Source: an uncultured Clostridia bacterium (GTDB lineage: Bacteria; Bacillota_A; Clostridia; TANB77; CAG-508). From it: DNA of 22,862 nt. Of this stretch, positions 1 through 7,492 are shown piece after piece. A model generated the notes under the pieces. The model did no database searches. It was not told where the DNA came from and saw only the letters and a list, made by a program, of their open reading frames with translations. The stretch covers positions 1 through 22,862 of the forward strand of contig CANQLP010000020.1 of NCBI GenBank assembly GCA_947624725.1, written 5' to 3'. The translations under genes were made by a program, and so were the position numbers. Numbering within the stretch: position 1 is the first letter of the stretch; the number at the start of each line of letters is the position of its first letter.

Positions 1-96
1 GAACATTTATTTTTTAGTTGAGACATTTTCTCAAATGAATTATTAAGATATTATCATAAATGAATTATATTTTCTAACTAATTGAAACTATTTATC

Positions 97-125
97 TTGT
101 AAAGTGTCAAAATATGTAGTATAAT
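97..125 (+). promoter_or_regulatory. Sigma-A-like promoter of purH
   Basis: A -35 box TTGTAA (97-102) and a perfect -10 box TATAAT (120-125) are separated by 17 bases. The same -35/-10 pair and spacing recurs in front of the SRP RNA in this window. It would drive purH from a start near base 132. Positions 1-96 hold only AT-rich sequence with no gene that I can see. Confidence 0.75.
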
Positions 126-130
126 GTTTT

Positions 131-151
131 TGTTCAAGATAGGATTGAACA
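131..151 (+). promoter_or_regulatory. Inverted repeat in purH leader
   Basis: TGTTCAA (131-137) and TTGAACA (145-151) form a perfect 7-bp inverted repeat around a 7-base spacer. It lies at the expected transcription start, between the promoter and the purH ribosome binding site. It could be a repressor operator or a short leader hairpin; the sequence alone does not say which. Confidence 0.4.
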
Positions 152-176
152 AAATAATTTTATAATGGAGGTAGTT

Positions 177-1725
177 ATGAAAGCTTTAATTAGTGTATCT
201 GATAAAACAGGTATAGTAGAATTTGCAAAAGAATTACAAGCTTTAGGTATTGAAATTATCTCAACTGGTGGTACTTACAAAAAACTTAAAGAAAATGGAG
301 TAAATGTTACAGAAATCTCTGAACTTACAGGTTTCCCAGAATGTTTAGATGGAAGAGTTAAAACTTTGCATCCAAAAGTTCATGCTGGAATCTTAGCAAT
401 GAGATCAAAACCAGAACATATGAAACAATTACAAGATTTAGATATTGACACAATTGACTTTGTTGTTGTTAATCTATATCCATTCAAACAAACTATTTTA
501 AAGGATAATGTAACTCGTGCAGAATGTGTTGAAAACATTGATATAGGTGGTCCTACAATGCTTAGAAGTGCCGCTAAAAATTATCAAGATGTAACAGTTA
601 TTACAGATCCTGCAGATTATGAAGTCGTTTTAAATGAATTAAAGACAAATAAAGAAGTTTCACTTGATACTAAATTCTATCTTATGAACAAAGTATTTGA
701 ACATACTGCAAATTATGATGCAATGATTGCAGATTATATAAAGAAAGAAAGAAAAGATGAAAGTTTTCCAAATGCTCTTACTCTTACTTATGAAAAAGTA
801 CAAGACATGAGATATGGCGAAAACCCACATCAAAAAGCAGCTTTATACAAAGAAGTTGGTAAATGTGAAGGATCACTTACTATTGCAAACCAATTAAACG
901 GAAAAGAACTTTCTTTCAATAATATAAATGATACACACGGAGCATTAGAATTATTAAAAGAATTTGACGAACCAACAGTTGTTGCTTGCAAACATGGAAA
1001 TCCTTGTGGAGTTGGTTCTGGAAAAGATATATATGAAGCTTGGACAAAAGCATTTAACGCAGATAAAACATCAATATTCGGAGGAATTGTTACAGTAAAT
1101 AGAGAAGTTACTCTAAAGATGGCTGAAGAAATGAAGGAAATATTCCTTGAAGTAATTGTTGCTCCTTCTTTTGAAAAAGAAGCATTAGAAGTCTTAAAAA
1201 CTAAAAAGAATTTAAGATTACTAGAACTTCCAACAATTACAGTTAAACAACCTGAAACAGCTTTAGATATAAAGAAAATCAATGGTGGAATTATTGTTCA
1301 AACAATTGATGCTAAACTTCTAGATGATTACAAAGTTGTAACTGATAGAAAGCCTACAGATAAAGAATTAGAAGATATGCTATTCGGACTTAAAGTTGTA
1401 AAATTTGCAAAATCTAATGGTATAGTTCTTGCAAAAGATAAACAAACAATAGGTATTGGTCCTGGACAAGTTAACCGTATTTGGGCTGTTAAGCAATGCG
1501 TTGAACATTCAAAAGAGCTTATAGGAGACGGAGTAACTAAAGGTGCAGTTCTTGCATCTGATGCGTTCTTCCCATTTGAAGATTGCGTAGAAGAAGCTCA
1601 CAAGGCTGGAATTACTGCAATTGTTCAACCTCGGTGGATCTATTCGTGATGAAGATTCAATCAAAAAATGTAATGAATATGGAATAGCAATGATATTTAC
1701 TGGTATGCGTCATTTCAAACATTAA
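177..1725 (+). CDS. purH: PurH, bifunctional AICAR formyltransferase/IMP cyclohydrolase (one CGG recoding site)
   Basis: PurH catalyses the last two steps of IMP synthesis: formyl transfer to AICAR, then ring closure, in the cytosol. The N-terminal MGS-like cyclohydrolase domain is recognisable ([16 protein letters not shown] near residue 60), followed by the AICAR formyltransferase domain (KHGNPCGVG). I chose the ATG at 177 because GGAGG (167-171) precedes it by five bases; an in-frame ATG at 165 overlaps that site. Conventional reading ends at 1649 with a non-family tail. Skipping the C at 1632 restores PGGSIRDE and the typical end TGMRHFKH, giving 515 aa, normal for the family. It is the only plus-strand gene and is followed by a terminator. 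Confidence 0.95.
1632..1635 (+). other. CGGT +1 recoding site in purH (Gly486)
   Basis: In-frame CGG follows CCT. Reading on in frame 0 meets a stop five codons later. Skipping C1632 gives GGT and restores the conserved C-terminus of PurH. This is the only in-frame CGG in the gene; three CGG triplets in other phases cause no break. Confidence 0.85.
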
Positions 1726-1744
1726 AATAAATACATAAAATTTC

Positions 1745-1783
1745 GAGGGTTCAGTTTAAAACACTGAACCCTCATTTTTATTC
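1745..1783 (+). terminator. Rho-independent terminator of purH, between convergent purH and gltA
   Basis: A perfect 11-bp stem (GAGGGTTCAGT at 1745-1755 with its complement at 1763-1773) has a 7-base loop and is followed by ATTTTTATT. It ends purH. Since gltA arrives from the other side at 1807, it may also stop minus-strand transcription, though the T-run in that direction is poorer. Confidence 0.9.
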
Positions 1784-1806
1784 TCCTTATCTAAAAAGCT
1801 TTATTA

Positions 1807-3054
1807 CTATTTAAGCCTATTTTCAATACTTTCGCAAGCTTTTATTCCAGAGCTTGCAGCCCATGCAACAGTTGCTTTTTCTCCTGCTAAATCTCCACAG
1901 GCAAATACATTTTTTTGAGATGTCTCATAATTTTCATCTATATTTATATATCCCCACTTATTTATTTCTAGCCCTAGACTATCTAATACTTTTTTATCAG
2001 GTTTAGAACCTACTGCCATAATTACAAAGTCCATATCTAAAGTATAATTCGAGCCTTCGATATTTACTGGTCTATCTCTTCCTTCATCAGATTTTACAAG
2101 TTCTGTTTTTATGCACTCTACTTTTTCTACTTTATCTTCTCCAATAATTTTTACTATATTATTTTGAAATAGAAACTCTACGCCTTCCTCTATTGCAGAA
2201 TCTACTTCTTTATCTTCTGCTGGCATCTGAGGTCTTGCCCTTCTATATATAACGCAAACTTTTGCAGGATTTTTTCTAATTATTGTTCTTGATACATCTA
2301 TTGCAGTATTTCCCCCACCTATTACTGCAACTTTTTTTCCTGTAAAATCTGGATAATTCTCATTTTCTAAAAGTTCATTTCCTCCATATACACCGCTTCA
2401 AATCCTCTCCTTCAATTCCCATCATTCCTGAAATATTTGCACCAAAGCAAAGTAAAACGGCATCATAATTTTCTCTTAATTCGTTTAGAGTAATATCTTT
2501 TCCAAGCTCTTTTCCTAAATTTACATCTATCCCAAGCTCCAAAACCTTTGAAATTACATCTTCTGTTATTTTTCTTGGTAATCTAAATTCTGGTATTCCG
2601 TGAACTAAAAGTCCACCGTAAATTTTCATGTTTTTCATAAACTGTAACTGCAAATCCTCTTCTTGCAAGATATGCAGCACTTGTTATTCCACTTGGTCCA
2701 CCACCTACTATTGCAATTTTTTTATTCTTATTTTCTTCTTTTTTCTCTATTTTCCAGCCTTCTTTTATTGCCATATCTCCGATAAATGCTTCAAGCTTTC
2801 CTATATTTACTGCTTCTCCCTTTATCCCTTTTACACATGAGCCTTCACATTGCTTACTGTGTGGGCAAACTCTACCACATACTGATTGTAAAACAGTCGT
2901 ATCAAGTAATATCTCATACGCCTTTTTATATTCCTTTTCTTTTATGTATTTTATAAATTCGGTTATATCATTTGAAAGGGGACATCCGCTTCCTACATGG
3001 TTTTGTCTTACAGCTTAGGCATTTATTTGCTAGATTTTGTATTTCATCTTCCAC
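1807..3054 (-). CDS. gltA: GltA-type FAD/NAD(P) oxidoreductase, glutamate synthase small-subunit family (three CGG recoding sites)
   Basis: This family transfers electrons from NADPH through FAD and Fe-S clusters, as in the small subunit of glutamate synthase or related oxidoreductases. The restored 414-aa protein has N-terminal Fe-S cysteines (C12, C15, C20, C24, then CGRVCPHSKQCEGSC), a first dinucleotide fold (AIVGGGPSG) and a second (VAVIGGGNTA), and ends with the FAD motif FACGDLAGEKATV. Three shifts are needed, at Gly23, Gly146 and Gly220. I took GTG at 3054 as the start: it is the only start I see after the in-frame stop upstream, it overlaps the end of udg by 11 bases, and AAGGAAGT lies about 10 bases upstream. 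No large subunit is in the window, so the substrate is uncertain. Confidence 0.85.
2392..2395 (-). other. CGGT +1 recoding site in gltA (Gly220)
   Basis: In-frame CGG after AAG. Skipping the C turns a frame that ends in WRK-stop into DLKGVYGGNELL, which continues through the second dinucleotide-binding fold to the true end of the protein. Confidence 0.85.
2615..2618 (-). other. CGGT +1 recoding site in gltA (Gly146)
   Basis: In-frame CGG after TTA. Skipping the C restores ENLGGLLVHGIPEFRLP, a hallmark stretch of the GltA family. Frame 0 instead gives RWTFSSRNTRI and a stop. Confidence 0.87.
2985..2988 (-). other. CGGA +1 recoding site in gltA (Gly23)
   Basis: In-frame CGG after AAG. Skipping the C restores the Fe-S motif spacing CRKGCPLSND. 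Frame 0 gives CRKRMSPF and then a stop. Confidence 0.82.
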
Positions 3055-3597
3055 CTTTTAGTTTCACTTCCTTTAAATCCTTCCAAAATTCTATCTTTTT
3101 TGTTTCATCTCTTAAAAGTGCAGCTGGATGCCAAGTTGGCATATACATTATTCCATTTTTTTCAAACCATTTCCCACGAGATGCAGTTATCCCTAAATCT
3201 TCTCCAAGAATATTCTTTAAAGCTACACTTCCGAAGTAAAACGATTATTTTAGGATTTACAAGCTTTACTTGATTTCTTAAATAATCGATACATGCTACT
3301 GCTTCATCTTTTTCAGGATTTCTATTTTGTGGAGGTCTACATTTTACGATATTTGCTATATATACTTCTTCTCTTTTTATTCCAAGCCCCATAAATGCCT
3401 TATTCATAAGCTGACCTGCTCGTCCAACAAATGGTTCACCTTGCGTGTCTTCATCTGCACCCGGTCCTTCGCCTATAAACATTATATCTGCATTTTTGTT
3501 TCCGCACACCAAATACAATATTTTTTCTCGTACTAAAAAGCTTACATTTTTGGCAGTTTTCTATGCTTTTTTCTAGTTCCTCCCATGTATCATACAT
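3044..3597 (-). CDS. Uracil-DNA glycosylase, Fe-S family 4/5 type (two CGG recoding sites)
   Basis: The enzyme removes uracil from DNA, the first step of base excision repair. The restored 183-aa protein has the family pattern: cysteines C15 and C18 (ENCQKCKLF) for the Fe-S cluster, the active-site stretch [33 protein letters not shown], and the C-terminal motif [12 protein letters not shown]. The ATG at 3597 has GGATG about 9 bases upstream and starts 15 bases after the preceding gene ends. Two shifts are needed: Gly32 (VFGVGNK) and the glycine of IVLLGSVALK. Its end overlaps the gltA start, which suggests translational coupling. Confidence 0.9.
3230..3233 (-). other. CGGA +1 recoding site in udg, second
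   Basis: In-frame CGG after CTT. Skipping the C restores [16 protein letters not shown] and leads into the conserved PTWHPAALL motif. Frame 0 loses that motif. Confidence 0.85.
3501..3504 (-). other. CGGA +1 recoding site in udg, first (Gly32)
   Basis: In-frame CGG after GTG. Skipping the C joins the N-terminal Fe-S cysteines to the [15 protein letters not shown] active-site segment. Confidence 0.85.
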
Positions 3598-3611
3598 TAC
3601 GTTTCACATCC

Positions 3612-4534
3612 TTATATTTCTAAACAATATTCTTGCAATTTGATTTTTTCTTCAGAATTAGTATCAATTTTTGCATTTACTCCTATTGGTATTACTGTTT
3701 TGAAAAGTCCATGTCCGAAATTATCAGATTTAATTATTGGGAAATCATATTCGTCTTCAATCGTATCTAAAACTATTTGCTCTAATGTTATTCCACTCTC
3801 ATGTTCATAATTTCCAAGCCATAATCCCTTTATCCTATCAAACACTCCATTTTGTTTACATTTATATAGATAGTTACTTACCATTCCGTGGAGGTGCTTC
3901 AAATCCCAAATCTTCTATAAATAGTATTTTATCATCTAAATTTATACTATATTTCCCTGAAATTAGATTTGTAATTAGAGATAGATTTCCTCCGAACCAT
4001 TATCCCCTCTGCTACACCTGGTTTTATTACTTTATATTCATCATTTTCATCTCCAAGTTTTGTTACACCATCAAAAAATCTTTTCTTCACTTCCTTAAAT
4101 CCATAATCTGTTTCAATTGATGCAATGGATTTAAAGTTTGGTCCATGAAATGTAACAAGACCAGTTCTATCATATATCATATTTATAAGAGAAGTTGGAT
4201 CACTGTATCCACAGATTATTTTAGGATTATTCTTAATTAGGTCAAAATCTAAATATTCAAATGTCGAATTTGAATTGTATCCTCCCATTGCACAGAAAAT
4301 CCCATCTACTTCTTTGTCTTGAAACATCTCATTTATATCTTCTGCCTTATTCTTTGCAGTTTCTCCATAACCTGTTGGATTTTGAAATGCATGTTTTGCA
4401 AACTTAACATTTATTCCTAAATCTTCCATTAACTTTTCTGCTTTTTGTATTTCTTCCATGCTTTCTGTAGTTATTGGTTCAGAGCTTGCAATTATTCCAA
4501 TTGTATCTCCTTGTTTTAGCATTTTTGGTTTCAT
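3612..4534 (-). CDS. S66-family LD-carboxypeptidase / MccF-like peptidase (two CGG recoding sites)
   Basis: S66 serine peptidases cleave an L,D bond at the C-terminus of muropeptides (LdcA) or inactivate peptide-nucleotide antibiotics (MccF). The restored 306-aa protein starts KPKMLKQGDTIGIIASSEP, has FCAMGGYNS, the nucleophile region ICGYSDPTSL, the LFIEDLGFEAPPG segment and a C-terminal NFGHG with the likely catalytic histidine. Length is normal for the family. The ATG at 4534 is preceded by GGGGAG. Two shifts are needed, at Gly181 (MVGGNLSLI) and Gly216 (APPGMVSNYL). Cell-wall recycling is the likely role; self-immunity of the MccF type cannot be excluded, but no microcin-type genes are nearby. 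Confidence 0.87.
3885..3888 (-). other. CGGA +1 recoding site in LD-carboxypeptidase (Gly216)
   Basis: In-frame CGG after CCA. Skipping the C restores FEAPPGMVSNYLYK. Frame 0 ends four codons later. Confidence 0.85.
3991..3994 (-). other. CGGA +1 recoding site in LD-carboxypeptidase (Gly181)
   Basis: In-frame CGG after GTT. Skipping the C restores GIMVGGNLSLITNL, a conserved glycine pair of S66 peptidases. Frame 0 gives VRRKSISNYK and soon stops. Confidence 0.87.
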
Positions 4535-4553
4535 AAATTTAAACTCCCCTATT

Positions 4554-6079
4554 TTATTTTTTCAAAAGTCTTAACATTTCCTCTTCTGAAATTTTTAATC
4601 CATCAAATTTAATTACAGCTTCTAATTTTATATCTTGTGGTATATCATCTATGTGCTCATTTAGAAATTCTACATTTTCCTCCTCATAGGCATGTCTCAT
4701 TATTTGTTCTTTTATTTTATCATTATTTATATATGAATAATTCTCATATAAAAACTTAAAATTCTTTTCCTCTATTTCTTTTTTCATAATATCATTTCTT
4801 AAACTTGCATTATCAATACTTTTAAAGTTCTTATATACAAAATCAATATTTCCTTTTTCATATTCAGAATTTAAAATATAATTTCTTAATTTTGGAGACA
4901 CCAAATCTAAAAATTTCTGCACAAACTTTAGATTTCCGTCTTTGTATATTTCTTCTATAACATCACTTCTAATATTTATATCTTCATTAATTAAAGCTAT
5001 TTCAAGTGCTAGCATTTTTCCTGCTTTGTAATCTTCCAAAAAACTTAATTTTAATTTTTCATTTTGTTCTGCATTCTTTTTTACAACATCTTTTGCATCT
5101 AAATACTTTTTTTGTACACCTTTTAATTCATTTTTATGTTTTTTTACAAACTTTTCTTTTCCGGTCCCTTAAGGCAAGTCCAACTAAACTTCTCTTTGTA
5201 TCCTTATCTAAATCTTTAAATACAGATTCTACATAATCCATGTCACCAAGTTTGTATGCTTCTTTTGCGCGTAGTTCTAAATTTATTAAATAATTTTCTC
5301 TTCCTATTGACTCAAGTCCATACTGATATATAAATGCCCCTGTATATGAAATGTCTATTCCTTGCCCGCAAATTACATCTCTATAATTCCATATATTTTC
5401 TTTTATATTAGTTAAGTTATAATCTACCATCTGCTTTACTTTTTCAATTCCATTTGTACCTTTTATGATTTTGCCTTCTAGCATATCTAAATAAATATTA
5501 TCTGTTGTCATTACTGCATTTTCTGGAACTTCAAATTCCTCTAATCTGTCTATATATTCTTTTGGTAAGTTTTTATCCCCATATTCAAGTTTTGCTTTAC
5601 TATTTTGGAACTTTCCAAATACAGTGCAGCCACGAAAATCGCATTTTGTAACATCTGCTACAATCTCTTTTATTGTTTCTCCGGTCAAGCGATATAATTA
5701 TTGGCATTATTGTACCCATATTTATAACACAATTTGTTCCGTTTAAGTTTATATTAGTTGTAATAAATATCTTTTTTCCATTATTTCTTTCCTTAGAAAT
5801 TCCTGCCATAAAATCATGGAGATAAAAGTCATGTAAATCAACGCCTTGTAGATCCATATCTGGTAATTCTAAATACAATGGTTTTTCTAAATCTTTCTTT
5901 GTTTTTTTCTTAATATAATTTGCACATTTATCTCTAAAGTCTGAAGTATATATCAAAATATCCTTGTCATCAAGTAATTCATATTGTGACCAAGGTATAA
6001 GTTTTACTCCTTTTATATTTGAAATCTCCTCAAATTTTGTGAGTTGTTTATATAAAATTATTTTTGCTTGCTCATCCAT
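4554..6079 (-). CDS. Hypothetical protein with C-terminal ~29-residue helical repeats (two CGG recoding sites)
   Basis: I do not recognise the family. With shifts at Gly133 and Gly306 it is 507 aa, without an evident signal peptide or membrane segment, so probably cytosolic. The N-terminal part has a stretch like pentapeptide repeats (DLQGVDLHDFYLHDF; later CDFRGCTVFG). The charged middle (near residues 305-350) looks helical. The C-terminal ~150 residues hold four tandem units of about 29 residues, each beginning N-[LIFV]-x-F-[VL] and ending in acidic/lysine-rich helices (units begin NLKFV, NIDFV, NFKFL and NVEFL), as expected for an alpha-solenoid. The ATG at 6079 follows AAAGGGA and lies 24 bases after pgeF; the stop is 19 bases before the LD-carboxypeptidase start. 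A binding or scaffold role is a guess. Confidence 0.75.
5160..5163 (-). other. CGGA +1 recoding site in hypothetical protein (Gly306)
   Basis: In-frame CGG after GAC. Skipping the C gives ALRDGKEKFVKKHKNEL and runs on into the helical-repeat half. Frame 0 ends after RKRKVCKKT. Confidence 0.78.
5680..5683 (-). other. CGGA +1 recoding site in hypothetical protein (Gly133)
   Basis: In-frame CGG after GAC. Skipping the C joins the N-terminal MPIIISL segment to DGETIKEIVADV. No better start exists for the downstream part than a TTG without a ribosome binding site. Confidence 0.78.
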
Positions 6080-6103
6080 TATTTTTTCCCTTTCTACTAT
6101 ATA

Positions 6104-6907
6104 TTATATAGCATTTTTAATCATAATAAACCCTGCATTTCTTCCCGAAAGTTCTTTTTCTGCTCTAAATGAATGCGTTTTTTCTTGATTGCATTTTGTA
6201 CAAATTTCGCTATCTATTATATTGCCTAATTTTACCCCTTCTTCTTTTAATATTATCTTATTTATTAGACTTGTGTCAATACAATATTTGTTATTTTCTT
6301 TTTTAATTATAATGCTATCTATTTTGCCTGTATTTTTAAACTTTTCGTAAAACATATCTTTTACATCTTCATCTACTTCAAAACAACATTGTCTTATATG
6401 TGGTGAAATTGCACAAATAATATCTTTTGGGTTTGAACCATATTCTTCTTTTAGCTTTCTTACTGCCATTCTTGCAATTTCCTGATATGTTCCTCTCCAG
6501 CCTGAATGAATATTACCTATTACATTTTTTATGGGGTCATAAAAGTACAAACATGTACAATCAGCATATGTTAAAAATAGCATTTTATGGCTCTCACTTG
6601 TTATAATTCCGTCTACTCCTTGTAGGTCTTTCTTACATTCTTCAGGAATTACTCCATCTACACATCTTATGATATTAGAATGGGTAAGTTTTGGTCTATA
6701 TATTTTTTCAGTTTTAAATCCAAAATCATTAAATAATTTTTCATACTCATCTTTAGTGTTTGTCTTTTCGCGTATTTTAAAATCTAAAGGTTTTAAAGTA
6801 TATGAGTGTTCAATTTTATCTGAATATTTAAGTAATCTTCTAAATTGTAGATATTCTCCATATTTACCGTATATATGAATTACTTCTTTATTAGATAAAT
6901 TCTTCCC
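6104..6907 (-). CDS. pgeF: PgeF/YfiH-type purine nucleoside phosphorylase-laccase fold protein; 5' end probably reached by recoding from coaE
   Basis: The family (peptidoglycan editing factor, DUF152) has a Cu/Zn-type active site. Visible motifs are YRPKLTHSN, TYADCTCLYFYD, IGNIHSGWRGTYQEIA, the histidine/cysteine segment ISPHIRQCCFEVD, and CTKCNQEKTHSFRAEKELSGRNAG at the end. Its frame is open from the coaE 3' end, but the first ATG, GTG or TTG is at 6583, inside the conserved domain (after the THSN motif). The frame is continuous with coaE if the CGG at 6908-6906 shifts +1, giving a CoaE-PgeF fusion of 458 aa. The 6907 boundary marks that shift. A non-canonical ATT or ATA start just inside is the alternative. 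Confidence 0.8.
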   Translation of the reverse strand, partial: GKNLSNKEVIHIYGKYGEYLQFRRLLKYSDKIEHSYTLKPLDFKIREKTNTKDEYEKLFNDFGFKTEKIYRPKLTHSNIIRCVDGVIPEECKKDLQGVDGIITSESHKMLFLTYADCTCLYFYDPIKNVIGNIHSGWRGTYQEIARMAVRKLKEEYGSNPKDIICAISPHIRQCCFEVDEDVKDMFYEKFKNTGKIDSIIIKKENNKYCIDTSLINKIILKEEGVKLGNIIDSEICTKCNQEKTHSFRAEKELSGRNAGFIMIKNAI

Positions 6908-7482
6908 GGTTAAATATTTCTTCTATCTGCACTTTAGGAATTGTATCTTCTTCATTTGTAATACAATAATTGCAGTTTTGTTTGAAAAATTCTATACTTT
7001 TTTGACTTTCTAATCTAAGCTTTGCTAAGTCTTTATCTATCTTGTCTCTTATGCAAATTCTGTCTATACATTTTTTATCACTTGCTATTATTCCAATTGT
7101 CATATCACAAATTTTGTCCAACCCCATCTCAAATAAAAGTGCAGCATCTATTACAACTGGCATTTCTTTTGAGATTTCTTTTGCATTTTTTTCGATTTTT
7201 GGTACTACATATTTAGCCGTTAATTTATCTAATTTTTCTTTTTCTTCTTTATTAGAAAATATTATTTTTGCAAGTTTTTCTCTGTCTAATTTTTTATTTG
7301 CACTTAAGATATTTTCTCCAAAAGTTTCGACTATTTTTCTAAAATACTCTTCTTCCTTATTTTGCATATCTTTTGCTAATTTATCTGCATCAATTTTTCT
7401 TGCATTTTTCATTTTACAAATTTCATCTGCAATGGTGCTTTTACCAGAGCCTGAAATTCCGAGTAATTCCTATTATCTCCAT
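6891..7482 (-). CDS. coaE: Dephospho-CoA kinase (CGG recoding site in the P-loop)
   Basis: CoaE phosphorylates dephospho-CoA with ATP, the last step of coenzyme A synthesis, and is essential in most bacteria. The P-loop GISGSGKS is at residues 8-15; its first glycine, Gly8, is exactly the recoded codon, so ATP binding needs the shift. Downstream are KIDADKLA, PVVIDAALLFEMGLD and the DKKCIDRICIRD region typical of the family. The ATG at 7482 follows GAGG by eight bases and starts 10 bases after addB ends. Read to the TAA at 6891 it is 196 aa, a normal CoaE length. A second in-frame CGG near the end may instead join it to pgeF. Confidence 0.9.
6905..6908 (-). other. CGGG candidate +1 recoding site at the coaE/pgeF junction
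   Basis: In-frame CGG after AAC near the end of coaE. Read as Arg, coaE ends five codons later at TAA. With the same +1 shift as elsewhere, the ribosome enters the pgeF frame, which otherwise lacks a start codon. It is the only site with G as the fourth base. Confidence 0.55.
7458..7461 (-). other. CGGA +1 recoding site in coaE (Gly8 of the P-loop)
   Basis: In-frame CGG after ACT at codon 8. Skipping the C restores MEIIGITGISGSGKS. Frame 0 destroys the Walker A motif. Confidence 0.88.
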
Positions 7483-7492
7483 ATATATTTCC

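Noticed and set aside
830..1282. Long open frames antisense to purH, and many similar ones on the plus strand opposite minus-strand genes
   Set aside because: They are rich in Phe, Ser and Leu as expected from antisense reading of Lys- and Glu-rich genes, have no ribosome binding sites and no family motifs.
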